From: Bacteroidales bacterium
Lineage (GTDB): Bacteria > Bacteroidota > Bacteroidia > Bacteroidales > JAFGUD01
Assembly: GCA_016938685.1 (NCBI GenBank)
Contig: JAFGUD010000292.1
Location: forward strand, 1 to 34,903
Length of the DNA: 34,903 nucleotides
Direction of reading: 5' to 3'
Shown here piece by piece: positions 9,244 to 16,960 of this stretch (position 1 is the stretch's first letter; every line of letters begins with the position of its first letter). The notes below the pieces were generated by a model. It was not told the origin of the DNA. It did no database searches and saw only the letters and a list, made by a program, of their open reading frames with translations. Both the position numbers and the translations under genes were made by a program.

Positions 9244-9840
9244 TCATTTTTTTTCGAGATGCGAAACATCATTTAATAAAACAACTTTATTTTGCAAATT
9301 ATCTAATATTTCAAAAATTGAAATACTTGTATTTTTAATGTTTTGAACGGCAAAAACTTGTGATTTGTCAACTCCCGTCAAAACAGAAATAAAAGCTTTT
9401 ATTGTTCCGCCATGAGAAACACAAAGAACTGTTTTATTTTGATGTTTTTCAGCAATATAATGCAAAAATTTTTCAATTCTTTCGTATAAATCTTCTGTGC
9501 TTTCGCCTCCTTCAGGTGGAATATAAATTCCCTTGAATTCGTTTTGCCAATTAAGCTCTTCTTTGGTTTTTCCCTGATTAACACCCATATTAAGTTCTCT
9601 CAATTCTTCGGTATATTCAGCTTGCAATTTTGGTAAAATTTTTAAGACTTCTGCTGCTGTTTCAACTGCTCTATACAAATCACTTGAATAAAGAATATCT
9701 ATTTTTTCTTTACTTAAACGCAAAGCGGCTTTTTGAGCTTGTAAAATTCCATTTTCGTTTAACTTACCGGGCAAATGCCCTTGAATTATTCCTTTTGTGT
9801 TATCTATTGTTTCGCCGTGGCGTAATAAAATCAACCTCAT
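9244..9840 (-). CDS. Histidine phosphatase (phosphoglycerate mutase-like)
   Basis: This 198-residue protein has the whole catalytic set of the histidine phosphatase superfamily: R7-H8-G9-E10 at the N-terminus with the phosphate-accepting His8, R57 in YSSDLYRAVETA, E82 near the ELRELNMG motif, and the second histidine H143 in VSHGGT. Length and motifs fit the small-molecule phosphatases such as alpha-ribazole phosphatase (CobC) or PhoE-like enzymes better than glycolytic mutases. Because the next gene downstream is a B12-binding-type radical SAM protein, a link to cobamide metabolism is possible, but no other cobalamin genes are in the window and the sequence alone does not decide it. Confidence 0.88.
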   Translation of the reverse strand: MRLILLRHGETIDNTKGIIQGHLPGKLNENGILQAQKAALRLSKEKIDILYSSDLYRAVETAAEVLKILPKLQAEYTEELRELNMGVNQGKTKEELNWQNEFKGIYIPPEGGESTEDLYERIEKFLHYIAEKHQNKTVLCVSHGGTIKAFISVLTGVDKSQVFAVQNIKNTSISIFEILDNLQNKVVLLNDVSHLEKK

Positions 9841-10020
9841 GTTTAATTAATAAATTTAGCACATTAAGACATTTCAAGTTAAAACACAAAATAAAGTTAA
9901 CTCACTAACAATTAGCATTCTAGCGAACTATAAAATAATAAAGCATCCTCAACTTAGAGATGGTTTTAACGAGTTAGATAATTTATGTATCGTTTTGGTT
10001 ATCAATGACAACCAACTTTG

Positions 10021-10047
10021 TACTACTCCGAAGAATGAGGAGTCTTT
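10021..10047. repeat. Dispersed palindromic element, copy 1
   Basis: ACTCC and GGAGT arms surround GAAGAATGA. A near-identical sequence (one substitution over 27 bp: GAATGAGG versus GAATTAGG) is found at 34867-34893. It is intergenic in both places, as expected of a REP-like element. Confidence 0.65.
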
Positions 10048-10074
10048 AACTAGTTAAAAACCTTTCGCAGTGTA

Positions 10075-10100
10075 GACTCCTCCTTTCGTCGGAGTGACAG
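10075..10100. repeat. Dispersed palindromic element, second type
   Basis: GACTCC (10075-10080) and GGAGT (10091-10095) form a hairpin around TCCTTTCGTC and are followed by GACAG. A related version (GACTC TTCGTTTCTCTAA GAGTGACA) lies at 34826-34851, next to the second copy of the other element, so both element types travel as neighbours. Confidence 0.55.
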
Positions 10101-10465
10101 ACTAGATAAAGTATTAAAGAATTTAAACTCTTATTTCTGTCAGAATACTTTTAAGCAAAATTATTTTTGCTTTGCGTTCGCATTGACTAGGTCATTTTAT
10201 TTGTAAATACAATAATTTTGATAAAACTTGAATTGTTTTAATATGCAATTAATAAATAATGATTAATAGCTAATAATTGGTATAAAATTATTCCATTTTT
10301 TATAAAGAATAGATTAATGCTTTACTCAGCCGAAAAAGGTAATTAAATTATGTTTATTTATTTTGAAAACATATTAGCAATACAACAATATAATCTAATT
10401 CGTTTTTTGTTAATTCCAAATTAGAACCAATAACCGTAAAAAATATGCATAAAAAACATTAACCA

Positions 10466-12391
10466 TTACTTATTAATCATTAACTCCAAAAGTTTTAGAT
10501 TGTGTTCATTATTTGATTTTGCATTTGGCTCATACATTTCATCTATTAAATTTCGGTAATTTTCAGTGATTTTGTATCTAACCATTTTCATTGTAGAATT
10601 TATCATTTTATTTTCCTCCGTAAACTGCTCTGGTGCAATTCTAAACAATGATGGAATCCATTTATTTTGGAATTTTCCGGCATATTGAGGCACATTTACA
10701 ATATTCTGAATCGAAATATTTATTGCCTTGTATAAATCTTCCGGATTTTTTATTCCATTTTTTGCAACATATTTTTTAACAAAGGTGCTATCAAGCGTTA
10801 CAATTGCAGTTGTATATTTAGAGTGGTCGTTGTAGAGCATTATTTGTTCTACGAAACTAGAAGTATTTGCAATTCCTTCCTCAATTTCTTCGGGAGAATA
10901 TTTTTCTCCGTCTTCGGAAATCAGCAAAGCCTTTTCTCTTCCTGTAACCATCAAAAATCCATCTTCATCAATATAGCCCAAATCGCCTGAAAAAAGACCA
11001 CCTTCGCGTAAAACTTCTGCGGTTGCTTCGGGATTTTTATAATAACCTTTCATCACACTATCAGCACGAATAAAAATCTCACCTTTTTGACCTTTTGGGA
11101 CTTCTTTTTTTTCGTTCATAATTTTAAGTTCGATATTGCTTAAAATATTTCCCGAAGTTCCAAGTTTGTGTTTACCTGAGTGATTTGCAGAAATAACAGG
11201 AGTTGCTTCTGTTAAACCATAACCCTGAAAAATTGGCATTCCGATAGAATAGAAAAATTCTTGTTGTTTAATATCCAAAAGAGCGCCACCACCAACACAA
11301 AACAGTAATTCACCTCCAAAAGTTTCACGAATTTTGCTAAAAACAAGTTTGTCGGCAAGTTTATAAATAGGTGTTTTTAGAGGATTTGAATTCTTATTAA
11401 AACCGTTTCCATTAAGTTCAATTCCGGCATTTAAACCTTTGTTAAATAGCCATTTGGCAAAACCACCTTTTTTGTCGATAGCATCAATAATATTTTTCAT
11501 AAATTTACCCGAAAGCGCAGGAACAGTTAGCATTAAATTCGGCTTAACTTCTTTAATATTGATAGGAATATTTTTCAAAGCTGCAACACCACCACCACGT
11601 GTATCAAGGAAATAAAGACACATTGGAACTTGCAAGCCTACAAAACTACCGGCTGTATGAGCAAAAGAATGGTCTAATGGTAAAATTATAAACAATCTGC
11701 TATTTGGTGGCACATCAAACAATTTCCGTGAGGCTGTGCTATTTGCATAATAATTTAGATGAGTAAGCATAATTCCTTTCGGATTGCCTGTTGTACCTGA
11801 TGTGTATGAAATATTAACGACATCATTTTCGGCTATTTCATCGTATAATAATTGTAATTTTGGCTTGTACTTATCAATTTCAGGTTTAACGTCTTCAACA
11901 ATCTGATCGTAAGTTAATAAATGAACACCTGCATCAAAATTTTCATATTTATCTTCGATTGTTTTTACAAAACCCATATCATTGTCGAGATAAATAAGCT
12001 TAAAATGTTTTTGTTTAATTTCATGAATAACCGGAACAATTTTTTCCAAATTATTATGAGAAACTAAAATAGCTTTTGATTCAGAGTGATTTATGCGAAA
12101 AAGTAATTCTTCAGGCGTAAGTTTTATTGAAAGCGGAACCGCAACGCAACGCGCTTTAACAATTCCAAATTCACCAACAACCCATTTTGTTCTTCCTTCA
12201 GATAAAATTGATATTTTATCGTCTGTTTTAAATCCTTTTTTTAATAATCCGGCAGCAAAAATATCCGAACATTCGTCTGCCTGTTTTACAGAAATTGTTT
12301 GCCAACCCTGATCTGTTTTTTCTCCCAAATAAGGAGAATCAGCAAATTCATTAACTGCATTTTTTAATATATCAATTATTGTTCTTTTCAT
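10466..12391 (-). CDS. Long-chain acyl-CoA ligase (AMP-forming)
   Basis: This 641-residue enzyme of the adenylate-forming superfamily activates a carboxylic acid with ATP to an acyl-adenylate and then transfers it to CoA. The phosphate-binding motif YTSGTTGNPKG lies at 196-206. The GYGLTEATPVIS motif supplies the aromatic and Glu residues at the active site. GDLGYIDEDGFLMVTGREK carries the ribose-binding Asp and the hinge Arg, and a C-terminal ENKMINSTMKMVR segment can supply the catalytic lysine. Length and the AMP-binding layout fit bacterial long-chain fatty-acid-CoA ligases (FadD15-like) better than acetyl-CoA synthetases. A TATATTTG box lies about 42 bp upstream of the ATG. The chain-length range cannot be read from the sequence. 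Confidence 0.9.
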   Translation of the reverse strand: MKRTIIDILKNAVNEFADSPYLGEKTDQGWQTISVKQADECSDIFAAGLLKKGFKTDDKISILSEGRTKWVVGEFGIVKARCVAVPLSIKLTPEELLFRINHSESKAILVSHNNLEKIVPVIHEIKQKHFKLIYLDNDMGFVKTIEDKYENFDAGVHLLTYDQIVEDVKPEIDKYKPKLQLLYDEIAENDVVNISYTSGTTGNPKGIMLTHLNYYANSTASRKLFDVPPNSRLFIILPLDHSFAHTAGSFVGLQVPMCLYFLDTRGGGVAALKNIPINIKEVKPNLMLTVPALSGKFMKNIIDAIDKKGGFAKWLFNKGLNAGIELNGNGFNKNSNPLKTPIYKLADKLVFSKIRETFGGELLFCVGGGALLDIKQQEFFYSIGMPIFQGYGLTEATPVISANHSGKHKLGTSGNILSNIELKIMNEKKEVPKGQKGEIFIRADSVMKGYYKNPEATAEVLREGGLFSGDLGYIDEDGFLMVTGREKALLISEDGEKYSPEEIEEGIANTSSFVEQIMLYNDHSKYTTAIVTLDSTFVKKYVAKNGIKNPEDLYKAINISIQNIVNVPQYAGKFQNKWIPSLFRIAPEQFTEENKMINSTMKMVRYKITENYRNLIDEMYEPNAKSNNEHNLKLLELMINK

Positions 12392-12432
12392 AATTCAATG
12401 CTTCATAGCACAGTGGCTTTTTAATAATTTGC

Positions 12433-12440
12433 CAAATATA
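12433..12440 (-). promoter_or_regulatory. -7 box of the acyl-CoA ligase promoter
   Basis: TATATTTG on the minus strand matches TAnnTTTG and lies about 42 bp upstream of the start at 12391. No TTG is found at the expected -33 distance. Confidence 0.5.
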
Positions 12441-12550
12441 AAAAAGAATATCGAAAATTTAATATCAGAGGATTAATTTAGACGACATCAACAGCGTCCT
12501 AAATATTTTTACAACTAATTGTATTTATAAAACTTAATGTATAATACATC

Positions 12551-12574
12551 CCCCAACCCCCTTTTTTAAGGGGG
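12551..12574. repeat. C/G-tract hairpin repeat
   Basis: CCCCCTT (12557-12563) and AAGGGGG (12568-12574) form a strong stem with a TTTT loop, preceded by another CCCC run. It stands out from the AT-rich background. It lies between the esterase stop and the ligase promoter and may be a terminator-like or dispersed repeat. Confidence 0.5.
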
Positions 12575-12677
12575 AGCTTTAACAGTTTTAAAATAAGACA
12601 CTTACGAGACTTAATTTATTTTGGACGCTATTTCTTTACATAAATTGATTCATCATGAATGATAAAGCAAGAAACAA

Positions 12678-13649
12678 CTAATCTGTAATAAATTCTGAGA
12701 TAATTTCAATTGTTTGGTTAGCTTCTTCAGACGGAAAAACAATCCAATCGTGCATCATTCCTTCTCCGACAACATAATCAATTTGAGTTCCTGTTGAGCT
12801 TTCGGAAATGTCTATGAGTTTTTTGCAGTCGGGATAAAAAACTTCATTTGTGCCAAAAAAAAGCAAAATATTACCCAAATTATTCATTTCGCCGAAAATA
12901 GGAGAAATAAGATGATTTTTTGGGTTTTCACCACCAGAGTATATATTTCCGGCGTAAATCAGTCCATCTACAGGTAAAATAACATCTTTGTCAATATAAT
13001 TCTGAATAAGTTCATTGCTCATTGTTACGTCAAGCCAAGGAGATAACAAAACGGTTTTTACAGGAAAAGGTTTAATATTTTCGTCTCTCAAAACTTGTAA
13101 CAACGCAAGTGCCAAACCACCTCCTGCAGAATCACCGAATAATATAAATTCGCCATCGGGATAATTTTCAGTAATTTGCTTATAAGCTGCCAAAACAACT
13201 TCGTGAGTTTTTTTAAATGTGTTTTCAGGTGCTTTTGGATAGTCGATAAAACTGACTTTAAAGCCATATTTCAGAGCAAAAGTTTCGATAATTTTCCTGT
13301 GAGCTTTTGAGGCTTCAATTATATACGCACCTCCGTGAAAAAAAATAATATGCTTGTTTGATGAAGAATCAGATTTTACCGTAATAACTTTAAATCCATC
13401 AATTTCAAAACTTTCAACATTCAATTTCTTGTCAAATTTATTTACAGAAAAATGTTTTGTGTTTCTTTTGGGATTTTTGAAAAGTTTATAAGTTATTTTT
13501 TTGAAGTTAATTATTTTCAATGCTTTTTGAACAGAAATTGACTTTTTGCCAGCTTGAATTATGTCATGGTTTTCGTTCATAAATATGCTATTTTGGGTTG
13601 AAAAAGCTGAGACCATTAATATTAATATAACAACAACTATTTTTTTCAT
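12678..13649 (-). CDS. Alpha/beta hydrolase, HSL-type esterase
   Basis: This is a 323-residue protein with an N-terminal hydrophobic segment (about 3-16) that serves as a signal peptide or anchor. The oxyanion-hole motif HGGAY lies at 105-109. The nucleophile elbow GDSAGG at 172-177 gives Ser174, and Asp274 (GTNEVFYPD) and His300 (MMHDW) complete the triad. This is the hormone-sensitive-lipase / acetyl-hydrolase group, which cleaves short to medium acyl esters. It is transcribed toward the acyl-CoA ligase on the same strand, 286 bp apart. A role in freeing acyl groups that the ligase then activates is possible but only inferred from proximity. A repeat cluster occupies its upstream region. 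Confidence 0.88.
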   Translation of the reverse strand: MKKIVVVILILMVSAFSTQNSIFMNENHDIIQAGKKSISVQKALKIINFKKITYKLFKNPKRNTKHFSVNKFDKKLNVESFEIDGFKVITVKSDSSSNKHIIFFHGGAYIIEASKAHRKIIETFALKYGFKVSFIDYPKAPENTFKKTHEVVLAAYKQITENYPDGEFILFGDSAGGGLALALLQVLRDENIKPFPVKTVLLSPWLDVTMSNELIQNYIDKDVILPVDGLIYAGNIYSGGENPKNHLISPIFGEMNNLGNILLFFGTNEVFYPDCKKLIDISESSTGTQIDYVVGEGMMHDWIVFPSEEANQTIEIISEFITD

Positions 13650-13653
13650 TTTT

Positions 13654-13753
13654 CAATCGGTGAATACTATTCTCAATATGTAAATCTTTCAATCGGAGAA
13701 TGTGTAAATATTACTTCAATTTGTAAATATTTTATTCGGAGAATATGTAAATA
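13654..13753. repeat. Three diverged direct repeats upstream of the esterase
   Basis: Copies at about 13654-13685, 13687-13710 and 13731-13753 share a core AATCGG(A/T)GAAT followed by TGTAAATA; the last two copies match at 17 of 18 positions over CGGAGAATNTGTAAATA. An extra TTTGTAAATATT lies between them. They end only 5 bp before the esterase start, so they lie in its leader or promoter. Confidence 0.6.
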
Positions 13754-13778
13754 ATCAACACATTATCAAATCATCAAA

Positions 13779-14624
13779 TTATTCTTTCGGATTTTCGACA
13801 TAAATATCTTCCTGAAAAAGCCATTTACCTTTTTTAAACTTAACGGCATCGTGAGTAAAATCTGGTCCGTAAAACTCATATATACCTTCATATTTAGGCG
13901 ATTCAGGTGCAAGATGATCCCAAATTATCATTTTTTCTCGTTCATCCCATCTTAAAGTCATTGAAGCCTGATTTGTATATTCAAAAATAACTCGTTTACT
14001 TTTTTCTCCGGCAATCTCAAAAGCAGCACCAAACTTAACTTTACCATTCCTTATTGTTAAAACATCAATTATCTTTTTGTTGGTAATAAAACTATTTCCG
14101 TCCCAACCCAACAAGGTATATAATTTTTCTTTTTTGTATTTTGTAGTTACAATTTGATAATACAAACAACCATACCATTTTTCAGGTAATAAATCCTGCA
14201 TTTCAGGTTTATTAATTTCGGCAGATTTATCCAAAAGTTTCACAAAATGAAATTCATTTTCTTTTCCTGTCAAATATTGAACATATCCATAATAAAAATA
14301 TTCGCCTGTTTTAAAAAAAATATTCCAAGTAATAATCTTAACTTTTCCATCGTCAGAAGTTAAAATTGAAGAGTATTCTTTAAGCGGAGCTAATGAATCA
14401 TTAAAGGAATTTGGATTCGATAAAAGAACAGAATATAATGAATCAACCTTAAAAGCTATAATTTTAACACCCGGATCCGATTTTGTGTTCTTCATGTTGA
14501 CAAATTGTTCAACAACATCAATTATCTGATTATCAAGAACTTGATTGCTTTGCGCAAAAACAAATTGGTTTGAAATTATAAAAAATACAAAAAAAAGTTT
14601 TAGAAATATTTTATTGTTTAACAT
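13779..14624 (-). CDS. Secreted conserved hypothetical protein
   Basis: This is a 281-residue protein with a clear signal peptide (1-24, FVFA before Gln25). The mature part has no motif that I can tie to a function. The C-terminal half is beta-rich, with stretches such as YTLLGWDGNSF, RVIFEYTNQASMTLRWDE and YGPDFTHDAVKFKKGKW. From memory, similar sequences occur in many Bacteroidota as uncharacterised secreted proteins; this should be checked by search. It is divergent from the MFS transporter gene (155-bp shared intergenic region). A TAATTTTG box lies about 56 bp upstream (14680-14687). The esterase lies 129 bp downstream on the same strand. Confidence 0.8.
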   Translation of the reverse strand: MLNNKIFLKLFFVFFIISNQFVFAQSNQVLDNQIIDVVEQFVNMKNTKSDPGVKIIAFKVDSLYSVLLSNPNSFNDSLAPLKEYSSILTSDDGKVKIITWNIFFKTGEYFYYGYVQYLTGKENEFHFVKLLDKSAEINKPEMQDLLPEKWYGCLYYQIVTTKYKKEKLYTLLGWDGNSFITNKKIIDVLTIRNGKVKFGAAFEIAGEKSKRVIFEYTNQASMTLRWDEREKMIIWDHLAPESPKYEGIYEFYGPDFTHDAVKFKKGKWLFQEDIYVENPKE

Positions 14625-14679
14625 ATTGTTTATTTTTGGGGTTTTTAAAAATAACTCTAACTTTAAATTTTAATTATTA

Positions 14680-14687
14680 CAAAATTA
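14680..14687 (-). promoter_or_regulatory. -7 box upstream of the secreted hypothetical
   Basis: TAATTTTG on the minus strand fits TAnnTTTG and lies 56 bp from the start at 14624. There is no -33 TTG at the ideal distance, so it is a weaker call. Confidence 0.35.
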
Positions 14688-14779
14688 AAAAATTATTTTT
14701 TAAAGTAGATAAAGATTTAATTTTTGAACTTATTCAGACTTCTAACTGAAAAATTAGGAACAAATTAAAAATTAAAATA

Positions 14780-16249
14780 ATGACAGACAAACTTATTAAA
14801 TCAATGCGAGAAAGTGCAGCTATGAGATGGCTGGTACTAACAATTGTTGCCGTTTCGATGCTAACATTGTATTTATTTCAAGAGATTATTTCTCCTTTAA
14901 AACCAATGCTAGAAAAAGCTTATGGATGGTCGAGTTCTGATTTTGGTTTAGTTACAGGAGCTTATGGTTGGCTTAATGTATTTTTACTAATGTTAGTATT
15001 AGTTGGCATTTTACTTGATAAAATCGGAGTTAGAATTTCTGCTATTTTTGCAATGTTTATTGCCTTTTCGGGAGCTTTAATTAAGTGGTACGCATTTAAA
15101 TACATCGATCCTTCTTTGGAATTGGGAATATTTGGTTTGAAAACTCAAGTAGCAATTGCCGGACTTGGTTTCTCTATTTTTGGAGTTGGTACTGAGTATG
15201 CAGGAATCACCGTTTCCAAAATTATTGTAAAATGGTTTAAAGGGAAAGAAATGGCTCTAGCAATGGGTATGGAAATGGCTTTTGCTCGTCTTGGTTCGTT
15301 CCTTGCATTGTTATTTGCTCCTATCATTGTTGCTAAACTTTCTATTCCAGGCAACGTTCTCTTGGGTACAGGTTTATTACTATTCGGAATGTTATTATTT
15401 ATTATTTACTTTTTCTTTGATGTAAAAATTGATAAACAAGAAGGTTACAGCAAAGCAACTCTAACAGATGACGAAAAATTCCAACTTTCTGACATTAAAT
15501 TAATAATAACAAACAAAGGTTTCTGGTATATTGCTTTATTATGTGTTTTATTCTATTCAGCAGTGTTTCCTTTCTATAAATTCGGACCGGATTTAATGGT
15601 AAACAAATTTGGAATTGCAGAATCAAAAGCTGGACAAATTCCAAGCTTAATTCCTTTATTTACAATACTATTAACACCTGTTTTCGGATTTTTTTACGAC
15701 AAAAAAGGAAAAGGAGCAAGCATTATGTATTTAGGAGCAGCTTTAATTATTATTGCTCACTTAATTCTATGGGTACCTACATTTAACACTATTGGATTTG
15801 CTCTTGTAGCTATTGCGTTTTTAGGTATAGCTTTTTCTCTTGTTCCTTCAGCAATGTGGGCATCTGTGCCAAAAATTATTCCTGAAAAACAACTTGGTAC
15901 TGCTTTCGCTCTTATTTTCTGGATTCAAAACTGGGGATTAATGGGGATTCCAACATTATTAGGGAAGGTATTAGACAAAACAAATCCGGAAACCGTTCAA
16001 AAAATAGATGAAGCGAGAAAAGAATTTGCCGCAATGGGTTTGACAAACGAACAAATTGCAGATAAAATGGCTGAATTTAAAATTGCTGAGAATATTTCAT
16101 GGGATTATTCTAAAACTTGGCTAATTTTCATTGTTTTGACTATTTTATCATTGTTACTTGCTTTCTTGCTTAAACGCGAAGACAGAATTAAAGGTTACGG
16201 TCTTGAAAAACCAAATATTGTTCAAAAAACTGAAGAAAAACCTGAATAG
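14780..16249 (+). CDS. MFS transporter
   Basis: This 489-residue membrane protein has about twelve hydrophobic segments, in two halves split by a cytoplasmic loop near residues 215-235. The loop between helices 2 and 3 carries a motif-A-like GILLDKIGVR (about 77-86), and the matching place in the second half has GFFYDKKGKG. The long loop before the last helix (about 405-445) is charged and helical. The layout is that of a major facilitator, which exchanges small solutes using the proton gradient or another solute. The substrate cannot be assigned. The gene is followed by a strong intrinsic terminator, so it is probably transcribed alone. Confidence 0.88.
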   Translation: MTDKLIKSMRESAAMRWLVLTIVAVSMLTLYLFQEIISPLKPMLEKAYGWSSSDFGLVTGAYGWLNVFLLMLVLVGILLDKIGVRISAIFAMFIAFSGALIKWYAFKYIDPSLELGIFGLKTQVAIAGLGFSIFGVGTEYAGITVSKIIVKWFKGKEMALAMGMEMAFARLGSFLALLFAPIIVAKLSIPGNVLLGTGLLLFGMLLFIIYFFFDVKIDKQEGYSKATLTDDEKFQLSDIKLIITNKGFWYIALLCVLFYSAVFPFYKFGPDLMVNKFGIAESKAGQIPSLIPLFTILLTPVFGFFYDKKGKGASIMYLGAALIIIAHLILWVPTFNTIGFALVAIAFLGIAFSLVPSAMWASVPKIIPEKQLGTAFALIFWIQNWGLMGIPTLLGKVLDKTNPETVQKIDEARKEFAAMGLTNEQIADKMAEFKIAENISWDYSKTWLIFIVLTILSLLLAFLLKREDRIKGYGLEKPNIVQKTEEKPE

Positions 16250-16275
16250 TTTAGTCGAAAAAATTGAATAAATAT

Positions 16276-16304
16276 AAAAAGCCCGACATTGTGCGGGCTT
16301 TTTT
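16276..16304 (+). terminator. Rho-independent terminator after the MFS gene
   Basis: AAAAAGCCCG (16276-16285) and CGGGCTTTTTT (16294-16304) form a strong stem with an 8-nt loop and a T-run, 27 bp after the MFS stop codon. Confidence 0.9.
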
Positions 16305-16306
16305 AT

Positions 16307-16314
16307 TATATTTG
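16307..16314 (+). promoter_or_regulatory. -7 box upstream of the small hypothetical
   Basis: TATATTTG matches TAnnTTTG and begins 3 bp after the MFS terminator, 75 bp before the ATG at 16390. The nearest TTG is only 15 bp upstream, so the -33 part is not ideal. Confidence 0.4.
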
Positions 16315-16389
16315 CATAAAATCAAACTGTAGTATATAAACTAGTATATTTCTTTATGTTTTGGTTTAATTTTTGCGAATAATACAACG

Positions 16390-16788
16390 ATGATAGAAAA
16401 GGAAAAAATATTCGGCTTATACACAGCTACTGAAAAAGACGAATCCGAGTTTTCAAACAATTTTGAACTTAAAATCTTTCAACAAAATGAAGATATTAAA
16501 TTTGAATTTATTATGAAAACTTTGGGTAATTTTGGTGTTGTGGGCAAAAGCTGGTTTGGAAAAGGAATTTTCCGTTCTGATCATCTTGCATTAATAATCG
16601 AAAAGGAATGCGATTGGACTTTTATCAAAGAAGATGACGAAACAATTGAATACACAAGAGATAAAAATCAAATTCTACCTATAGAAATCTATACCGACGA
16701 AGCCCGAGTTATTGTTTATCACATTGATATTGACCGCTATATACTGTTGAATAAAGTTAAGAAAGAAAATGAAGAAATGAAGAAATGA
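16390..16788 (+). CDS. Small soluble hypothetical protein
   Basis: This is a 132-residue protein that I do not recognise. It has no signal peptide or membrane segment. The pattern of alternating hydrophobic residues (FELKIFQ, IKFEFIMK, HLALIIEK, ARVIVYHIDI) suggests a mostly beta fold, and the tail (KVKKENEEMKK) is charged. The codons of the tail run into a GAAT-rich repeat that continues past the stop, so the C-terminal end may have been shaped by repeat slippage. It lies alone between the MFS terminator and the convergent FabK-like gene. It could be real but rapidly evolving; its function is unknown. Confidence 0.65.
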   Translation: MIEKEKIFGLYTATEKDESEFSNNFELKIFQQNEDIKFEFIMKTLGNFGVVGKSWFGKGIFRSDHLALIIEKECDWTFIKEDDETIEYTRDKNQILPIEIYTDEARVIVYHIDIDRYILLNKVKKENEEMKK

Positions 16789-16960
16789 ATGAATGAATGC
16801 TTGAATGCTTGGATGCCTAAATTTTAAATAATTGAATAATTCTATCATTCTTGATTTTTATATTTTATCATTCTATTACTCAATCATTCTATTATTTTGT
16901 TATTCAATTATTCAATCATTCAATTATTCTATTATTCAATTATTCTATTATTCAATCATT
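16781..16960. repeat. Short degenerate tandem repeats between convergent genes
   Basis: The first part (16785-16815) is built from GAAT and GAATGCTT units. The second (about 16830-16960) consists of degenerate ATTCAATT/ATTCTATT units. The array touches the stop codons of both flanking genes: 16788 of the hypothetical and 16956 of the FabK-like gene. The plus-strand frame through it encodes only a low-complexity YYSII-type peptide and is not taken as a gene. Confidence 0.75.

Larger units (their letters stand above)
9841..10465. other. Gene-free spacer with dispersed repeat elements
   Basis: These 625 bp separate the acyl-CoA ligase from the phosphatase. They contain the small palindromic elements at 10021-10047 and 10075-10095 and a perfect hairpin (AAGCAAAA 10153-10160, TTAT loop, TTTTGCTT 10165-10172). 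No coding frame looks real, and no TAnnTTTG box is found near the phosphatase start. Confidence 0.55.

Noticed and set aside
9947-9961. 15-bp word also found at 27457-27471 with one mismatch
   Set aside because: It is too short to separate from chance in two AT-rich spacers, and the flanks do not align well.
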